Numbered from the stretch's first letter, positions 31,791-43,313 are shown. The stretch is DNA of 64,000 nucleotides from Rhabdophis nuchalis (GCA_039707465.1 CM077643.1:47400605-47464604); one strand, 5' to 3'. The notes: generated by a model from the letters alone, not told the origin. A program made the numbers and translations.

Positions 31791-33511
31791 GCTCTTCCTG
31801 TTAGGAAAGGTTTAGGTTTTTTCTTAGAATTATTTTTCTGTACTTTGACCCTATTATTCCTCATTCTGCACTTCGAAACAAATGAGAGAAAAGCAATCTC
31901 TGTCTCTTCCGTGAGATATCCCTGTATGTATTTGCAGTGTGCAGTTACAGTATAATCCACTGCAAGTCCTTTCAAGTCTAAATGTTGCCAACTACTTTAG
32001 TCTCTTAACACTTCTAGTTTCCTAATGAAACACCAGCCTATGAATAAAACTGTCTTATCCTGGGTCTTACAAAGATGACTGTAACGTGGCCTTACTTAAT
32101 CTGCTGCCTTCCAAATGGATGGGAACTGCAAAACGATGACTGGGAATTTCTTGTGTTGTAGTACCGATATATCTCTCAAAGACACCAATACAATAAAAGG
32201 CTGATATAACAGGAGAAACCAGAGACTAAACCTAGAATGCTCTCCATAAGAAATGGATGCTTAGTCATCGAGTTCTAGGTCATTCCATTAAACGTTTTAA
32301 GCGTATTTCTGAAAATTTGAATGCAGGCAAAAGGTACTTTAAAACATGTGGGCTGCATAGATAGAAATGCATCCAAAAATCAAAATTGGCTAAGGTTAAG
32401 AGGAAAGATGTTACAACAGGGAATTCTCAAGCTGGGACTCAAGATCTCCTCGGAGGTCACAAGCAATTTGAGAGGGATTCTGCTTAAATTTAAAAAAAAA
32501 AAACACTGATCAGACATATAAGCAAAGAAGGAGTTTGGAAAAACTTGTTTCCCCAGCTTGCTAGCAAAGCTTGAGTAGTGGTGAATCTTGACCTAGTTTA
32601 TTCACCACAGTTTCCTTGCAGAATATCATAGTGGGTCATTTTGGTACAACAGTGTTTTAGAAACTGCAATACATTGATTAAAATGAATTATTAAAAAAAT
32701 AAGTGGTGTTTTTATTTTCCATCTGCATTACCCCAATGACATTTCTAATTATTGCAGAAATTTGCATAACATTTTAGGAAGTCATGGCACTGAAAAATGT
32801 AAGAATCCCTATGTTGCAGCATCATGAAGATAACATCACAAGTGCTAATTTGTGCCTGCCACAATCTAGTTTGCACCTCATTCCCCAAGAGATCCAATAA
32901 AACATTTGCTGGATCGCAAATAGGACTTTGAAGATTGTCAAAGGATGGTGTTTTGACAAGTACCTGAAGATCTAACCAAGAAATGCATAGAACTAATATC
33001 ATAAATAGGTATTTGTAAGACCTGAAATCTACGATAAAAAGCGAACCTTTCAAAAATAAATCTAAAAAAATTATTGTTTGTGGATCAAACAAAAAGTAAC
33101 AGATACTGATTTTTTATACAGAGCAAGCGATTGTAATGTGTGCCTGTTTGGTACATTATGCAAAGACAACAGATGGAATCTTGGCATGAATGCACCAAAT
33201 GCAAGATGTGCAATTTTATCCAAGTAGAACACTAAATAAACCACTATGCCACATTGATATCCCTCAACCATGACATCTAATAATAAAATTAAACAAAAAA
33301 CTTCCAGGATGGAATAGGTGGCAGAAGAAAATGTCTCAAGAACATGAGAGCCAGTTCATATTTATTGACATTCTTTAGTTATGACTGTTTAAAACACCCA
33401 TCACGTCTCTGCAAATATTTTATTGAGTCAAAAACACATGGCTGTACGTTTAGATTTTTCAGGAATGGATTTGAAGTGCCTATTCAGACAGCGATGCTCT
33501 TAAGTAAATAA
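31791..33511. other. 1.7-kb stretch, nothing recognised
   Basis: Mixed AT-leaning sequence. Short A-runs near 32490 and 33060. No coding frame or repeat end that I can support. Confidence 0.4.
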
Positions 33512-33893
33512 AAGAATTATAGAATTGAAGGTCTTGTAGTGCAACCCACTGCCTAAGCAGGATTCCCCATGCTGTTCCAGACAAACAGTTATACAACCTC
33601 TTCTTGAAAACCTCTAGGGTTAGAGCACCCAAAACGTTTTGAGTTCCACCGATTAATTGTTCCAATTGTCAGGAAATTTCTCCTTAGTTCTAGGATGGTT
33701 CTCACCTTGATTAGTTTCCATCCATTGCTTCCTGTTCTGCCTTCAGGTGCTTTGGAAAATAGGCTGACTCCCTCTTCTTTGTGGCAGCCCCTGAGATATT
33801 GGAACACTGCTGTCATGTCAACTCTTGTCCTTTTTTTCATTAAATTAGACATTCCCAATTCCTGCTGTTCTTTATATGTTTTAGTCCCTTATT
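33512..33893 (-). mobile_element. CR1 LINE 3' fragment, diverged
   Basis: Minus strand: the end of CR1 ORF2 ('MGMSNLMKKRTRVDMTAVFQYLRGCHKEEGVSLFSKAPEG') and the 3' end near 33520. Frameshifted near 33620. More diverged than copies A and B. Confidence 0.82.
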
Positions 33894-34049
33894 CTGAACT
33901 GACTTTGTCCTCAAAAATGCCATCATGTAGCTACGTCAAATTAGCTATGTAGATTACATGACATCATTCTGCAATCAGTATTGATTAGGTAGGAACCCAC
34001 AACTGATTAATTTAAGAAACAGAAGCAGCTGTAACTACAGTAGGAGAAG

Positions 34050-34165
34050 AGAGAGAGCCAACGTGGCAGAGTAATGGCAGGTTAACTCTGCCCACTGCCA
34101 GGCATTCAATCCTGACCAACCCTTCCACCTTTCCAAGGTCAGTAAACTGAAGATCCAGATTATTA
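34050..34165 (+). mobile_element. MIR/L2-type tRNA SINE fragment
   Basis: 'gagccaacgtggcagagtaatgg' in part, then a B-box-like region and 'gatccagattattagggac'. Same head and body as 40917-41172 but lacks the 3' end. Confidence 0.55.
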
Positions 34166-34334
34166 GGGACAATATGCTGAGGTTGTTCAAGAACTGATTG
34201 TATACCTTCTTTTTCAGTACCATCATAACTCTGAATAGCTGCTGAACAAGTAGACGGTAAATGAAAACTACCTATAAATTCTTAAGTTGTGCCTTAAAAT
34301 ACATACATGGAGAAGTGATTCATAGGACATTTAA

Positions 34335-34500
34335 ACAGCAGCTTTAAGCTGTGTGGCCTTCAACTCCCGGCCGTAAATTGTTAGCCATCTGTAACAGTAT
34401 TTACAGAGTTTCTCAACCTTGCAGAGTTTCTCAACCTTGATAAGTTTCCTCTGCTGGCTGGGGAATTCTGGGAATTGAAATCCACACAGTAGAAACATTG
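34335..34500. mobile_element. Scrambled remnant of a palindromic MITE
   Basis: Core phrases of the fold-back family ('gtgtggccttcaactccc', 'ctggctggggaattctggg') are present but out of the normal order. 'cagagtttctcaaccttg' is tandemly duplicated at 34403-34438. Confidence 0.5.
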
Positions 34501-34510
34501 CTCTATAGCA

Positions 34511-34642
34511 CAGGTGTCAAACTCACATCATCATGTTGCTGTCATGAGATGTTTCATGATATTTTTCCCATTTACAGAGCTGGGGTGGGCGTGGCCTGTG
34601 TGTGACGCATCTGGCCCATGGCCCGCCAGTTTGACAGGCCTG
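34511..34642. mobile_element. Small MITE with 'CAGGTGTCAAACTC' end
   Basis: About 132 bp. Left 'caggtgtcaaactc' and right 'cagtttgacaggcctg' are roughly inverted. The flanks (ctctatag, tctacagt) resemble but do not precisely repeat each other. Related ends occur at 56545-56866. Confidence 0.55.
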
Positions 34643-35608
34643 TCTACAGTGTGTCTGTATAAGATTTCAACTATTTCATCCCCTATCACTCCATTCCAGA
34701 TTTTCTTTTTCCTCTTTCAAGCATTTCTGTAGCCATTTTGTACTATGGCTTAAGCTATTTTCAACTTCCCTCTAAGGCTTGTGATTGTGCCCTATATATA
34801 ATAAATACACACACACGCACGCACGCACACATACATACAGTAGTCCCATTGAACTTACTCTGAAAGGCTTTCTGGGCTGTTAGAAGAGAAACAAATTATT
34901 TAAACAAACATAGTTTATAATAAATACTAAAAACTGGCCTAAACAAAACATCTCTTTCACATTAAATTCAATTCCCAGTGATTTCAGGGACACAACCGTA
35001 TTCTTCTCTTGGCAACAGCGGTGAAGTAGTTGGCTATTTTCCTGGATGTTTTTAAGACTTCCCAATTTAATTGTATAGCTCTAGAGTTTCCTGCAAGTCT
35101 CCCACCCAAGCACGAAACAGGCTGAACCCTACTTAGCTTCACTATCCTGCCCAAATCAACCAGTGCTGCCATCTACTGAAATCAACAACAACAAAATCAT
35201 ACTTTAAACTATTTGATTATTCATCAAATTTATAATGCACATTCTTCCAAAAAGAACATAAAAAAGAACCATCAATTGCAATGTTGGACCTAATTATGCT
35301 GACAAGAGTTCCATGCCAAATATCATGACCCCATGTTGTGGTCTTCCAAATGTATTCTGGCTATTATAAATCCTAGCTAGAACACCTACTGTTAGTTGGG
35401 CTAGCTGGAGAAATGGAAGTTATAGTGAAATCATATTAAGGACATTGGGTTCATGAAAGCTGTTTCAGGAGAACTGGTTCATCTGTTCCTGGCTTAGTTC
35501 AGATCTTAAACCAACTAATTTGTGTTTATTCAAATCACACCAGTTCAAGAATGCGCAAAAAAGTGACTTAATAACTGATCCTTATCATAGTTTATTTCTT
35601 TATCATTC
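34643..35608. other. No feature recognised
   Basis: About 960 bases. A short ACAC/GCAC repeat lies at 34808-34838. Nothing else supported. Confidence 0.4.
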
Positions 35609-35616
35609 ATCCACTT

Positions 35617-36052
35617 CAGGGGTGAAATGCTCTGAAGTCTGCTACCTTCGCTACTGGTTCACTTCGCACAGGCATGCGTGCTTCGTGTGCATGCACACCT
35701 GATTAAGAAGCCTTTTCTGAGTCTGCAAAGGTAAGTAGAACAGCGAGGGGGGGAACAGCTGTGCTGCATGATTTATATTTGCTAGAAAGCAGGATTTCCT
35801 GCTTTCTAGTGAATATAAATCACATGGCACAGCGATTGTCACACAGCTGACGGTCAGAACTACCGGTTCACCAGAACCGCTAGTAAAAAAAAAAAGCTTT
35901 AATTTTTTTTAAGTTCCAATGATCAGCTGTGCGACAATCAGCTGTGCCACCCGATTTCTAGCATTTGTTTTACTACCAGTTCGGGCGAACTGATAGCATT
36001 TTTTACTACTGGTTCAGGCAAACCAGCCTGAACCAGTAGCATTTCACCCCTG
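35617..36052. mobile_element. hAT-like MITE 'CAGGGGTGAAATGCT', TSD atccactt
   Basis: 436 bp. Ends 'caggggtgaaatgct' and 'agcatttcacccctg' are perfectly inverted (15 bp). Perfect 8-bp duplication 'atccactt' (35609-35616, 36053-36060). Contains a large internal palindrome at about 35757-35855 centred on 'gaaagcaggatttcctgc', and repeated 'ctactggttcaggc' units. Confidence 0.88.
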
Positions 36053-36060
36053 ATCCACTT

Positions 36061-36734
36061 CCCTAATAGAAAATTCTTTCCCCATTTCTATTGAACTTCC
36101 ACAAGTCTCCTGCTCGAAATATTAGAAAAACACCAAGTTGTTCTACCAGCCAACAATTCACATTTTAAAGTTCTTTTTAAATCACCAATTATAGTGGAAC
36201 CGGGATACAAAAGTTTATTCAGAGAGAAAGAGGTGGGGGGAAAAACAGTCGTTACTCTAAAAGCAATGATTTCTTTAGAACAGTACTTCAGTTCTTTTCC
36301 TTATAGAGATTTAAAGCAGCTTGCAGTAAATAATTTACAACAGGAATAACCCATGCACCTTCTAAATCAGCAGTTTCCAAGCTTTTCTTTATGCAGGCCA
36401 CTACATCATCATTGAAAGCTTTTGCTGACTTCTGTGTAAGCAAGCTGTTTTAAACATAGCCTGTGGCTGATGGAGGTTATTTATATATCAAAGGGCATTA
36501 AAACCTCAGGTATTTCTAATAATTTACTATGCTCACTCAGAAGACATTGCATTCATCACATTATGTTCCCCTGCAATAGGCCAATCAATTGGGGGGAGGG
36601 GGGGAGATAACATTATCTTCATGGTAATTATTATTACATTATCTTCTTTCTTCATGGACTCTCCTGTTGTTCGTAGTTTTAGAATCATTGCTCTAAATTA
36701 ATCCCTGAACTCTTTGCCTTTTCTTGATAGCCGG
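36061..36734. other. No feature recognised
   Basis: About 670 bases. G-run at 36590-36604. No repeat or coding sequence supported. Confidence 0.4.
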
Positions 36735-37560
36735 TGACTCTTCTTTCGTATCTTTCATATCTCAAGACCCAAAATGGACACCTAACATCAAAAAGGTCAT
36801 CAAAAAAGCACAATAAGGAATGTTATTTCTGCGCCAACTCAGAAAGCTCAGACTGCCCAAGGAGCTGCTGATTCTGTTCTAGAGTGGAATTATTGAGTCT
36901 GTCATCTGCACCTCTATAACTGTCTGGTTTGGCTCTGCAAGATAGACACAGACCTCAGAGGATAATCAGAACTGCAGAGAAAACAATTATGGCCAACCTG
37001 CCTTCCATTGAGGACCTGTACACTGCACGAGTCAAAAAGAGGGCTGTGAAAATATTTGCAGACCACCTCACATCCTGGCCATAAATTGTTTCAACTTCTA
37101 TCCTCAAAACGATGCTATAGGGCACTGTACACCAGAACAACTAGACACAAGAACAATTTTTCCCCGAACGCCATCACTCTGCTAAACAAATAATTCCCTC
37201 ACTACTGTCAAACTATTCACTAAGGCTGCATTGCTATTACTATTAGTCTTCTCATTGTTCCTATCACCCATCTCCTCCCACTTATGACTGCAGGACTGTA
37301 ACTTTGTTGCTTGCATCCTTACGATTTATATTGATATTGATTGTTTTCTGATCTCTTATTTGTACCCTATGACTATCTTTAAATGTTGTACCTGTGATTC
37401 CTGATGAATGTATCTTTTTTTTTTAATGTACACTGAGAGCTTATGGACCAAAGACAAAATCCTTGTGCGTCCAATCACATTTGGCCAATAAAGAATTCTA
37501 TTCTATTCTATTCTATTCTATTCTATTCTATTCTATTCTATTCTGTTCTGTTCTGTTCTA
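36735..37560 (+). mobile_element. Non-LTR retrotransposon 3' region, clade unresolved
   Basis: A decayed coding end in which 'FLRQLRKLRLPKELL' , 'SITVWFGSA' and, further on, 'NLPSIEDLYTARVKKRA' can be read across frames. This matches the C-terminal region of a CR1-group LINE common in fish and reptiles; Rex1/Babar is a candidate. The 3' end is 'ggccaataaagaattc' followed by a TTCTA array (37494-37545). Copy on the minus strand at 44352-44715. Confidence 0.65.
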
Positions 37561-37580
37561 TTTCTATTTCTATTTCTATA
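37494..37580. repeat. (TTCTA)n microsatellite with variant units
   Basis: About ten TTCTA units, then TTCTG and TTTCTA variants. The tail of the LINE 3' region just before it. Confidence 0.93.
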
Positions 37581-37894
37581 TTTTTTTAATATTTGAGTAT
37601 TCCATCAACGTATATTGAAGATGGATTCACATGACATACACAACCAGGTCAGTTAAAGTCTTTGCAGAGTATGCTAGATTGAGTTTTTGTGACTCAGCGT
37701 TTCTATCATCTGCTCATTTGATTATTCATGATCCAATATACTGTGCAAATGCAGAATATTGGCAAGCTTAATCATTGTGCCAAGGGTTTTATGTTAATTC
37801 AGCCTATCATTTGTCCAACAACAAATGCTTCTGCAGAAGTAAAAAAAAGCTAAAGTGATGGAAATGATCATAGAGTCAAACCCCCCCCCCTTTA

Positions 37895-38413
37895 CAGATA
37901 GTGCCCAACTTACAACTATTTGTTTAGAAACCATTCAAAGTTACACCACTGAAAAAAGTGGCTTACAACTGATCCTCACATGTGTTTGTTTATTTATTTA
38001 TTTATTTTATTTGACTTTTATACCGCGCCTATCTCCCCGAAGGGACTCAGGGCGGTGCACAGGAAATTAAAACAAGTATAAACATATAAATAAATAGACA
38101 CGCCATAAATAATACAACACAATAAAAACTGATTAAATTTGGAATACCCTGTGCTAAAAATCACTAAAAATCCCACTAATTAAAACCTTATATCAATTTA
38201 AAACACGGTCTTTATAAGATGGTCTCGGGGACTAGGCTAGGCCGGCTTGGTGGAAAAAGTGCGTCTTCAGACGCTGGCGGAAGAGGCGGAGGTCCGTGGT
38301 GGTTACTGCTGCAGCATCCCCACAGTCACATGATCAAAATTCAGACACTTGGCAACTGGCGTGTGCGTACAGTGGTTGCAATGTCCCAGAATTATGTGAT
38401 CCCAGCACAGGGC
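37895..38413. mobile_element. TIR element 'CAGATAGTGCCCAACTTA' split by an L2
   Basis: The left part 37895-37985 and right part 38302-38413 together follow the element at 7686-8100: 'gcatccccacagtcacatga' matches 'gcatccccatggtcacgtga', and 'acttggcaactg' is shared. The L2 piece at 37986-38301 sits between them. The right end is lost. Confidence 0.65.
37986..38301 (-). mobile_element. L2-clade LINE 3' fragment
   Basis: Minus strand: AAAT tail, 3' end 'gactcagggcggtgcacag', then about 30 codons of the ORF2 end (38220-38300). Inserted in the TIR element above. Confidence 0.83.
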
Positions 38414-39274
38414 AGAAACGATGCTTGCAAATACCGGTACTTGCTTTTGAAAACTTGAGATTCAAGTTTCTAGAGAAATGGTCCTAAAGTAACAAGTGGA
38501 TAAAATATTTTTTTTTAAAAGATATTTATGGAGAATTTGACATGAATGATAAATCTAAAGAAAAAGAAAAAGAAGGTGAAGGAAAAGAAAACAGGAAATC
38601 TAAGTTATGACTTATAATGACTTCTGACTTTCTCTTCAACAGATAATTACAATGTCATATCCTCCCTTACTTTTTAGTCATTATAGAAATCCCTTCAGCA
38701 ACTCACTTAGTCCAGCTCTTTTTTAATCCTCAAACACAACACATCATTATATGCTTTCCCCCCCTTTCTTTTGGCAAAATGTCTTATAAGATTTTATTTG
38801 TGTTTATTGCTGTTCTCTGACCAAACAAATCAGCTTTTTCATCTTGATGATTTCTGACATTGAAAGTACAAAATTGATTTTAAAATTCAGATTGATAAAT
38901 CAAATCAAGGATCTCTGATTGTGATATGTGACATGTGAAAAGATATTCTAAGATAACAAAACATTAAATGGACATTATACACATTATAATTGTGCAATAT
39001 GGTTATAAATGTTATTTATTAACATCGTGGAAAATTATGCATCAGATGCGCAATGCCTGATTGAACATCAGTTCACAAGTGTAGGAGATATTCAAAAAAC
39101 ATCAACCGTTTTTTAAGTGGACACAAAAGCCGCTTACTGAGTATTACTAAATAAAACCGATTTAGTAAGTTATGTTAGTTTGTTTCAAAATTGCACAGAA
39201 TCTTGAAATTAGGACATTGCCCACCTGCATTTTTCAAACAAACATTAAACAAATTCATTTCAGAATGTACAATG
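38414..39274. other. No feature recognised
   Basis: About 860 bases of AT-rich sequence with no supported feature. Confidence 0.4.
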
Positions 39275-39815
39275 CAATATACAATACAATAGCAGAGTTG
39301 GAAGGGACCTTGGAGGTCATCTAGTCCAACTCCCTGCCTAGGCAGGAAGCCCTATACCATGTCAGACAAATGGCTATCCAACATCTTCTTGAAGACTTGC
39401 AGTGTTGGGGCATTCACAACTTCTGGAGGCAAGCTGTTCCACTGATTAATTGTTCTAACTGTCAGGAAAATTCTCCTCAGTTCTAAGTTGCTTCTCTCCT
39501 TGATTAGTTTCCACCCATTGCTTCTTGTTCTGCCCTCAGGTGCTTTGGATAATAGTTTGGCTCCCTCTTCTTTGTGGCAGCCCCTGAGATATTGGAACAC
39601 TGCTATCATGTCTCCCCTAATCCTTTTTATTAAACTAGACATAGCCAGTTCCTGCAACCGTTCTTCATATGTTTTAGTCTCCAGTCCCCTAATCATCTTT
39701 GCTGCTCTTCTCTGCACTCTTTCCAGAGTCTCCACATCTTTTCTACATTGTGGTGACCAAAACTGAATACAGTATTCCAAGTGTGGCCTTACCAAGGCAT
39801 TATAAAGTGGTAATG
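39275..39815 (-). mobile_element. CR1 LINE 3' fragment
   Basis: Minus strand: CAATA tail start, 3' end 'agttggaagggaccttgg', and the last 155 codons of ORF2. Confidence 0.88.
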
Positions 39816-39822
39816 TACACAA
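39352..39822 (-). CDS. CR1 ORF2 C-terminal end, open
   Basis: 156 open codons: 'YNALVRPHLEYCIQFWSPQCRKDVETLERVQRRAAKMIRGLETKTYEERLQELAMSS' to 'MLDSHLSDMV'. It lacks one residue relative to copy A in the 'LIKRIRGD' stretch (a clean 3-base loss). No RT catalytic motif. The first methionine lies at the truncation edge and is not a real start. Confidence 0.8.
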   Translation of the reverse strand: MCTLPLYNALVRPHLEYCIQFWSPQCRKDVETLERVQRRAAKMIRGLETKTYEERLQELAMSSLIKRIRGDMIAVFQYLRGCHKEEGAKLLSKAPEGRTRSNGWKLIKERSNLELRRIFLTVRTINQWNSLPPEVVNAPTLQVFKKMLDSHLSDMV

Positions 39823-39828
39823 TATTAG

Positions 39829-40046
39829 AATAAAATAGAATAGAATAGAATAGAATAGAATAGAATAGAATAGAATAGAGCTGGAAGGGACCTTGGAGGT
39901 CTTCTAGTCCAGCCCCCTGCTCAAGCAGGAGAACCTATACTATCTCAGATAAGTGGCTGTCTGGTTTCTTCTTCAAAACCTCCGGTGATGGAGAGCCCAC
40001 AATTTCTGAAGGCAAGCTGTTCCAGCGGTAGGCAAGCTATTCCATT
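39829..40046 (-). mobile_element. CR1 LINE 3' end with (AATAG)n tail
   Basis: Minus strand: about ten TAGAA/AATAG units (39829-39878), the conserved 'gctggaagggaccttgg' and about 150 bases upstream. Lies head-to-tail with the CR1 piece at 39275-39815. Confidence 0.85.
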
Positions 40047-40916
40047 GGTTATATTCATCTTCTCTTCATAAACAGACACACAGTCACTTTTGCTAACTTT
40101 TCAATTATACAGAAATAGCTGGAAATCACAGGGACAGGTTGGAAGTTTAGGTTTAAATAGTAATTCTTTTGGATACCTGTTCTTTTGAAACATTTTTATT
40201 GGTTGGGTTATCCTGGGTGTTCTGCAAATGGAGACTGAGATATATATCAAGTACATAACCCAAATAAATAAGGTAAATAAATTCTGAGTACCTTGATGGA
40301 TGAGAAGAATAATTCACAAACCAAGGCAAAAGGAAATCAATGTCAGTCAACCTAATTGGCAACCTATAAATCACACTGCAGATATGCAGAATCAATAGCT
40401 AAGACATAGATGGCTTAGCTATACACAACAGAGGCAGATATATCTTTGGGGACTGGGGGTTTACTTGCACAATTCTGTAGAGATGGTAGGTAATTTGCTG
40501 TGTGGCATTGCTTTAGCACTGATTAATATATGCAATCTTGTTCCTTCCCTTCAGAGGGAAACGCTGATAAAGATAAACCAGACGACTTGATGATGTCCTT
40601 CACGAAGCAGAGAAGGAAGCACAACGCATTCGGATTGGAGCAGCTCTTCTTTTCATCTCTTCTTGCCCACCCAGTTTGATTGCAATCTGCTATCTACATG
40701 CCTTTGCAAATTAATCAGGCCTGCTTCTTTAGCCCGAGTCAGGTTGTATGCTATATTAATAAATGTAGCAGCAGCAACCGAATATGTAATCAAAGACTTC
40801 AGTATAAGCTCCCGCCATAATAGCTTTGACCTGTGCCTAAGCCAAGTTGTAGCTAGGGATCCGTGGAAGAGTTGCAGGACTTTATCCCCCTGCTGAATAA
40901 AAGAATTGACTTTCGA
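40047..40916. other. Unassigned stretch with one unrecognised ORF
   Basis: No repeat recognised. On the minus strand 40653-40925 a 90-codon frame (MAQSKVNSF...) reads through a plausible hydrophobic segment 'LITYSVAAATFINIAY'. Its ATG lies at the edge of the neighbouring SINE, so it is probably not a real start. I do not recognise the protein and do not claim a gene. Confidence 0.3.
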
Positions 40917-41172
40917 CTGAGCCATGGTGACAGTGGTTAGAGGGCAATACTGCAGGCTACTTCTGTTGATCACCGGCTGCCAGCAGTTTGGCAGATCGAA
41001 TCGCACCAAGCTCAAGGTTGACTCGGCCAACATTCCATCCTTCCGAGGTCAATAAAATGAGGACCCAGATTGTTGGGGGCAATATGCTGACTCTGTAAAC
41101 AGCTTAGAGAGGCTGTAAAGCACTATGAAGCAATATATAAATCTAAGTGCTATTGCTATTGTTACTGCTAGC
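40917..41172 (+). mobile_element. MIR/L2-type tRNA SINE, near complete
   Basis: Head 'ggtgacagtggttagaggg' (A box) and 'ggcagatcgaatcgcacc' (B box). The body is 'aaaatgaggacccagattg' and the 3' end 'cagcttagagaggctgtaaagc' in part, then 'taagtgctattgctattg'. The 3' end is of the kind shared by MIR-like SINEs and L2-type LINEs. Pol III transcribed by inference. Confidence 0.72.
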
Positions 41173-41645
41173 ATTACTCCCTGAGGTTTTAAGAAATGTT
41201 CTTATACTAAATTGATGATGGCCTGGGTGTAGAATTCATTGCTCAAGCACTTCCAACATAGTGCTTGTATTTTCCCATCCTGAAGCTCTCCAGATGTATC
41301 AAAGTACCCTTCCCGCCATCCCCAGTAAATGTGGCCAAAGGCAGCTCCTTAAGGTTTGGGGTGAGAATCCTATAATTTCGATGCAGTATCTTTTACACTG
41401 AGCAACAATCACTTCCTACTCTTTCCAAGTAATCATTCTTTCTAGCTCAAAGGGATAAGATTGCCTGAAGGAAGTCATTTGATTTGTAGAGAATGTTCTT
41501 AGCATGCTTGCCATAACTGAGATAGATGCAGGCTTTTAAAGTGATCTTTTTTTCATTTTTCTTAATTATCTTAAGGATGAAGGCTTCTCAGAGGGATTTG
41601 GCAACACAACTCTGAGAAAATGGTTTCAAAATTGGGGGAGGAGGA
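41173..41645. other. No feature recognised
   Basis: About 470 bases without a supported feature. Confidence 0.4.
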
Positions 41646-43313
41646 GTCAAAAAATTCAAATTCAAATTTATTAACCGCACCCTCTCCCCACAGGGACCCG
41701 GGGCGGTGCACAGGAAAAGCTAAAAACAATATACAATAAATACAAAATACATACTTTAAAATAGAATTAAACAATGTTACCCGTGCTAAAAATAATTAAG
41801 ATTAAGAACCCATTAAAATATTTGGAATCAATAGACAGAGAGAACTATTCAAGGCCGGCCAGTCGAAAGAAATAGGTCTTCAATTTTGCACGGAAGGAGC
41901 GGAAGTCTGTGGTCGTTCTAATATCAGGGGGAAGGTCGTTCCAGAGGGCCGGGCCCGCCACAGAGAGAGCCCTTCCCCTGGGCGTCGCCCGCTGACAAAG
42001 TCTAGTGGACGGCACCCGGAGAAGTCCCTCTCTGTGGGAGCGAATCGGTCGTGAGGATGTGTGGGGCAGGATCCGATCTCGCAGATAGCTAGGTCCCGAG
42101 CCATGGAGCGCTTTGAAGATGATAACTAACACCTTGAAGCGCACCCGGAAGACGACAGGTAGCCAGTGCAGCTCGCGCAAGAGCGGTGTAACGTGGGTGA
42201 ACCTGGTGGTCCCCATAATTGCTCGCGCCGCTGCATTCTGAACTAACTGAAGCCTCCGGGTGCACCTCAAGGGGAGCCCCATGTAGAGAGAGTTACAGTA
42301 GTCCAGTCGGGATGTCACGAGGGCATGAGTGACTGTGCGAAGGGCGTCCCGATCCAATAGGGGGCGCAATTGGCGAACCAGGCGAACCTGGTAGAACGCC
42401 CTCCTGGCCACGGCTGTCACTTGCTCTTCCATAGACAGCCGGGTATCCAGGAGGACACCCAAATTGCGCGCCCCATCCACAGGGGCAAGATGTTCGCCCC
42501 CTATGGCCAGCTTTGGAGAGAGCTGGTTGAATCGGGCAGCCGGAAACCACAGCCACTCGGTCTTGGTCGGGTTGAGCCTAAGTCCGTTACTTCCCATCCA
42601 GATCCGCACGGCTTCCAGGCACTGGCACATCACCGTTACGGCATCGTTGGGGTGGTTTGGGGTAGATATGTACAGCTGGGTGTCATCAGCGTACAGGTGG
42701 TACTCTACCCCAAAACCACGGATGATCTCACCCAACGGCTTCATGTATGCATTAAACAGGAGAGGCGAGAGGACCGACCCCTGAGGCACCCCGCATGTGA
42801 GGGGTCTCGGGGTCGACCTCTGCTCTCCTGCCCGCACAAATTGCGATCGGCCAGAGAGGTAGGAGGAGAACCACCGTAAAACGGTGCCTCCCACCCCCAA
42901 CCCCCCCAGCTGATGCAATAGGATACCATGGTCGATGGTATCGAAAGCCGCCGAGAGGTCTAATAGGACCAGGATGGAGGAACATCCCCCATCTCTGGCC
43001 CTCCAGAGATCATCTACCAACGCGACCAATGCCGTCTCGGTGCTATGCCCGGGCCGAAAGCCGGACTGGCGCGGATCTAGATAGTCAACTTCCTCCAGGT
43101 GACGGGGAAACTGTTGTGCCACCACACTCTCAACAACCTTCGCCAAGAAGGGAAGGTTGGAGACTGGACGGTAGTTGTTCAAAAGAGCTGGGTCCAAAGA
43201 GGGCTTCTTGAGGAGGGGCCTCACCATAGCCTCTTTTAGGGAGGCAGGCAAGGAACCCTCACTCAAGGATGCGTTGACAACCTCTTGGAGCCAGGAGTGC
43301 TCAGCAACCATGT
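41646..43313 (-). mobile_element. L2-clade LINE, best copy, 5'-truncated
   Basis: Minus strand from the AATTTG tail (41655-41675) through the 3' end 'cccggggcggtgcacagg' to a truncation at about 43313. The entire reverse transcriptase is present; the endonuclease is not. Confidence 0.93.
41845..43311 (-). CDS. L2 LINE reverse transcriptase, intact 488-codon frame
   Basis: A long uninterrupted frame. RT fingers 'MVRPLLKKPSLDPALLNNYRPVSNLPFLAKVVE' (residues 29-61). Motif A 'VLLDLSAAFDTID' has the catalytic Asp at 118. 'CGVPQGSVLSPLLFN' covers 173-187 and the 'YADD' box with both catalytic Asp 207-210. The L2 C-terminus 'RLDYCNSLYMGLP', 'LQLVQNAAARAIMG', 'PALWNDLPPDIR' follows. The methionine at 43311 is at the truncation edge; in a full element an APE-type endonuclease precedes it. 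With every catalytic residue present and no break, this is the youngest-looking L2 here, yet it cannot move alone without its endonuclease. Confidence 0.92.
   Translation of the reverse strand: MVAEHSWLQEVVNASLSEGSLPASLKEAMVRPLLKKPSLDPALLNNYRPVSNLPFLAKVVESVVAQQFPRHLEEVDYLDPRQSGFRPGHSTETALVALVDDLWRARDGGCSSILVLLDLSAAFDTIDHGILLHQLGGLGVGGTVLRWFSSYLSGRSQFVRAGEQRSTPRPLTCGVPQGSVLSPLLFNAYMKPLGEIIRGFGVEYHLYADDTQLYISTPNHPNDAVTVMCQCLEAVRIWMGSNGLRLNPTKTEWLWFPAARFNQLSPKLAIGGEHLAPVDGARNLGVLLDTRLSMEEQVTAVARRAFYQVRLVRQLRPLLDRDALRTVTHALVTSRLDYCNSLYMGLPLRCTRRLQLVQNAAARAIMGTTRFTHVTPLLRELHWLPVVFRVRFKVLVIIFKALHGSGPSYLRDRILPHTSSRPIRSHREGLLRVPSTRLCQRATPRGRALSVAGPALWNDLPPDIRTTTDFRSFRAKLKTYFFRLAGLE

Noticed and set aside
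36735..37560. Host exon, because of a readable segment with 'LPSIEDLYTARVKKRA'
   Set aside because: Frames are broken, a LINE-type 3' end and TTCTA tail follow, and a second copy exists at 44352-44715.
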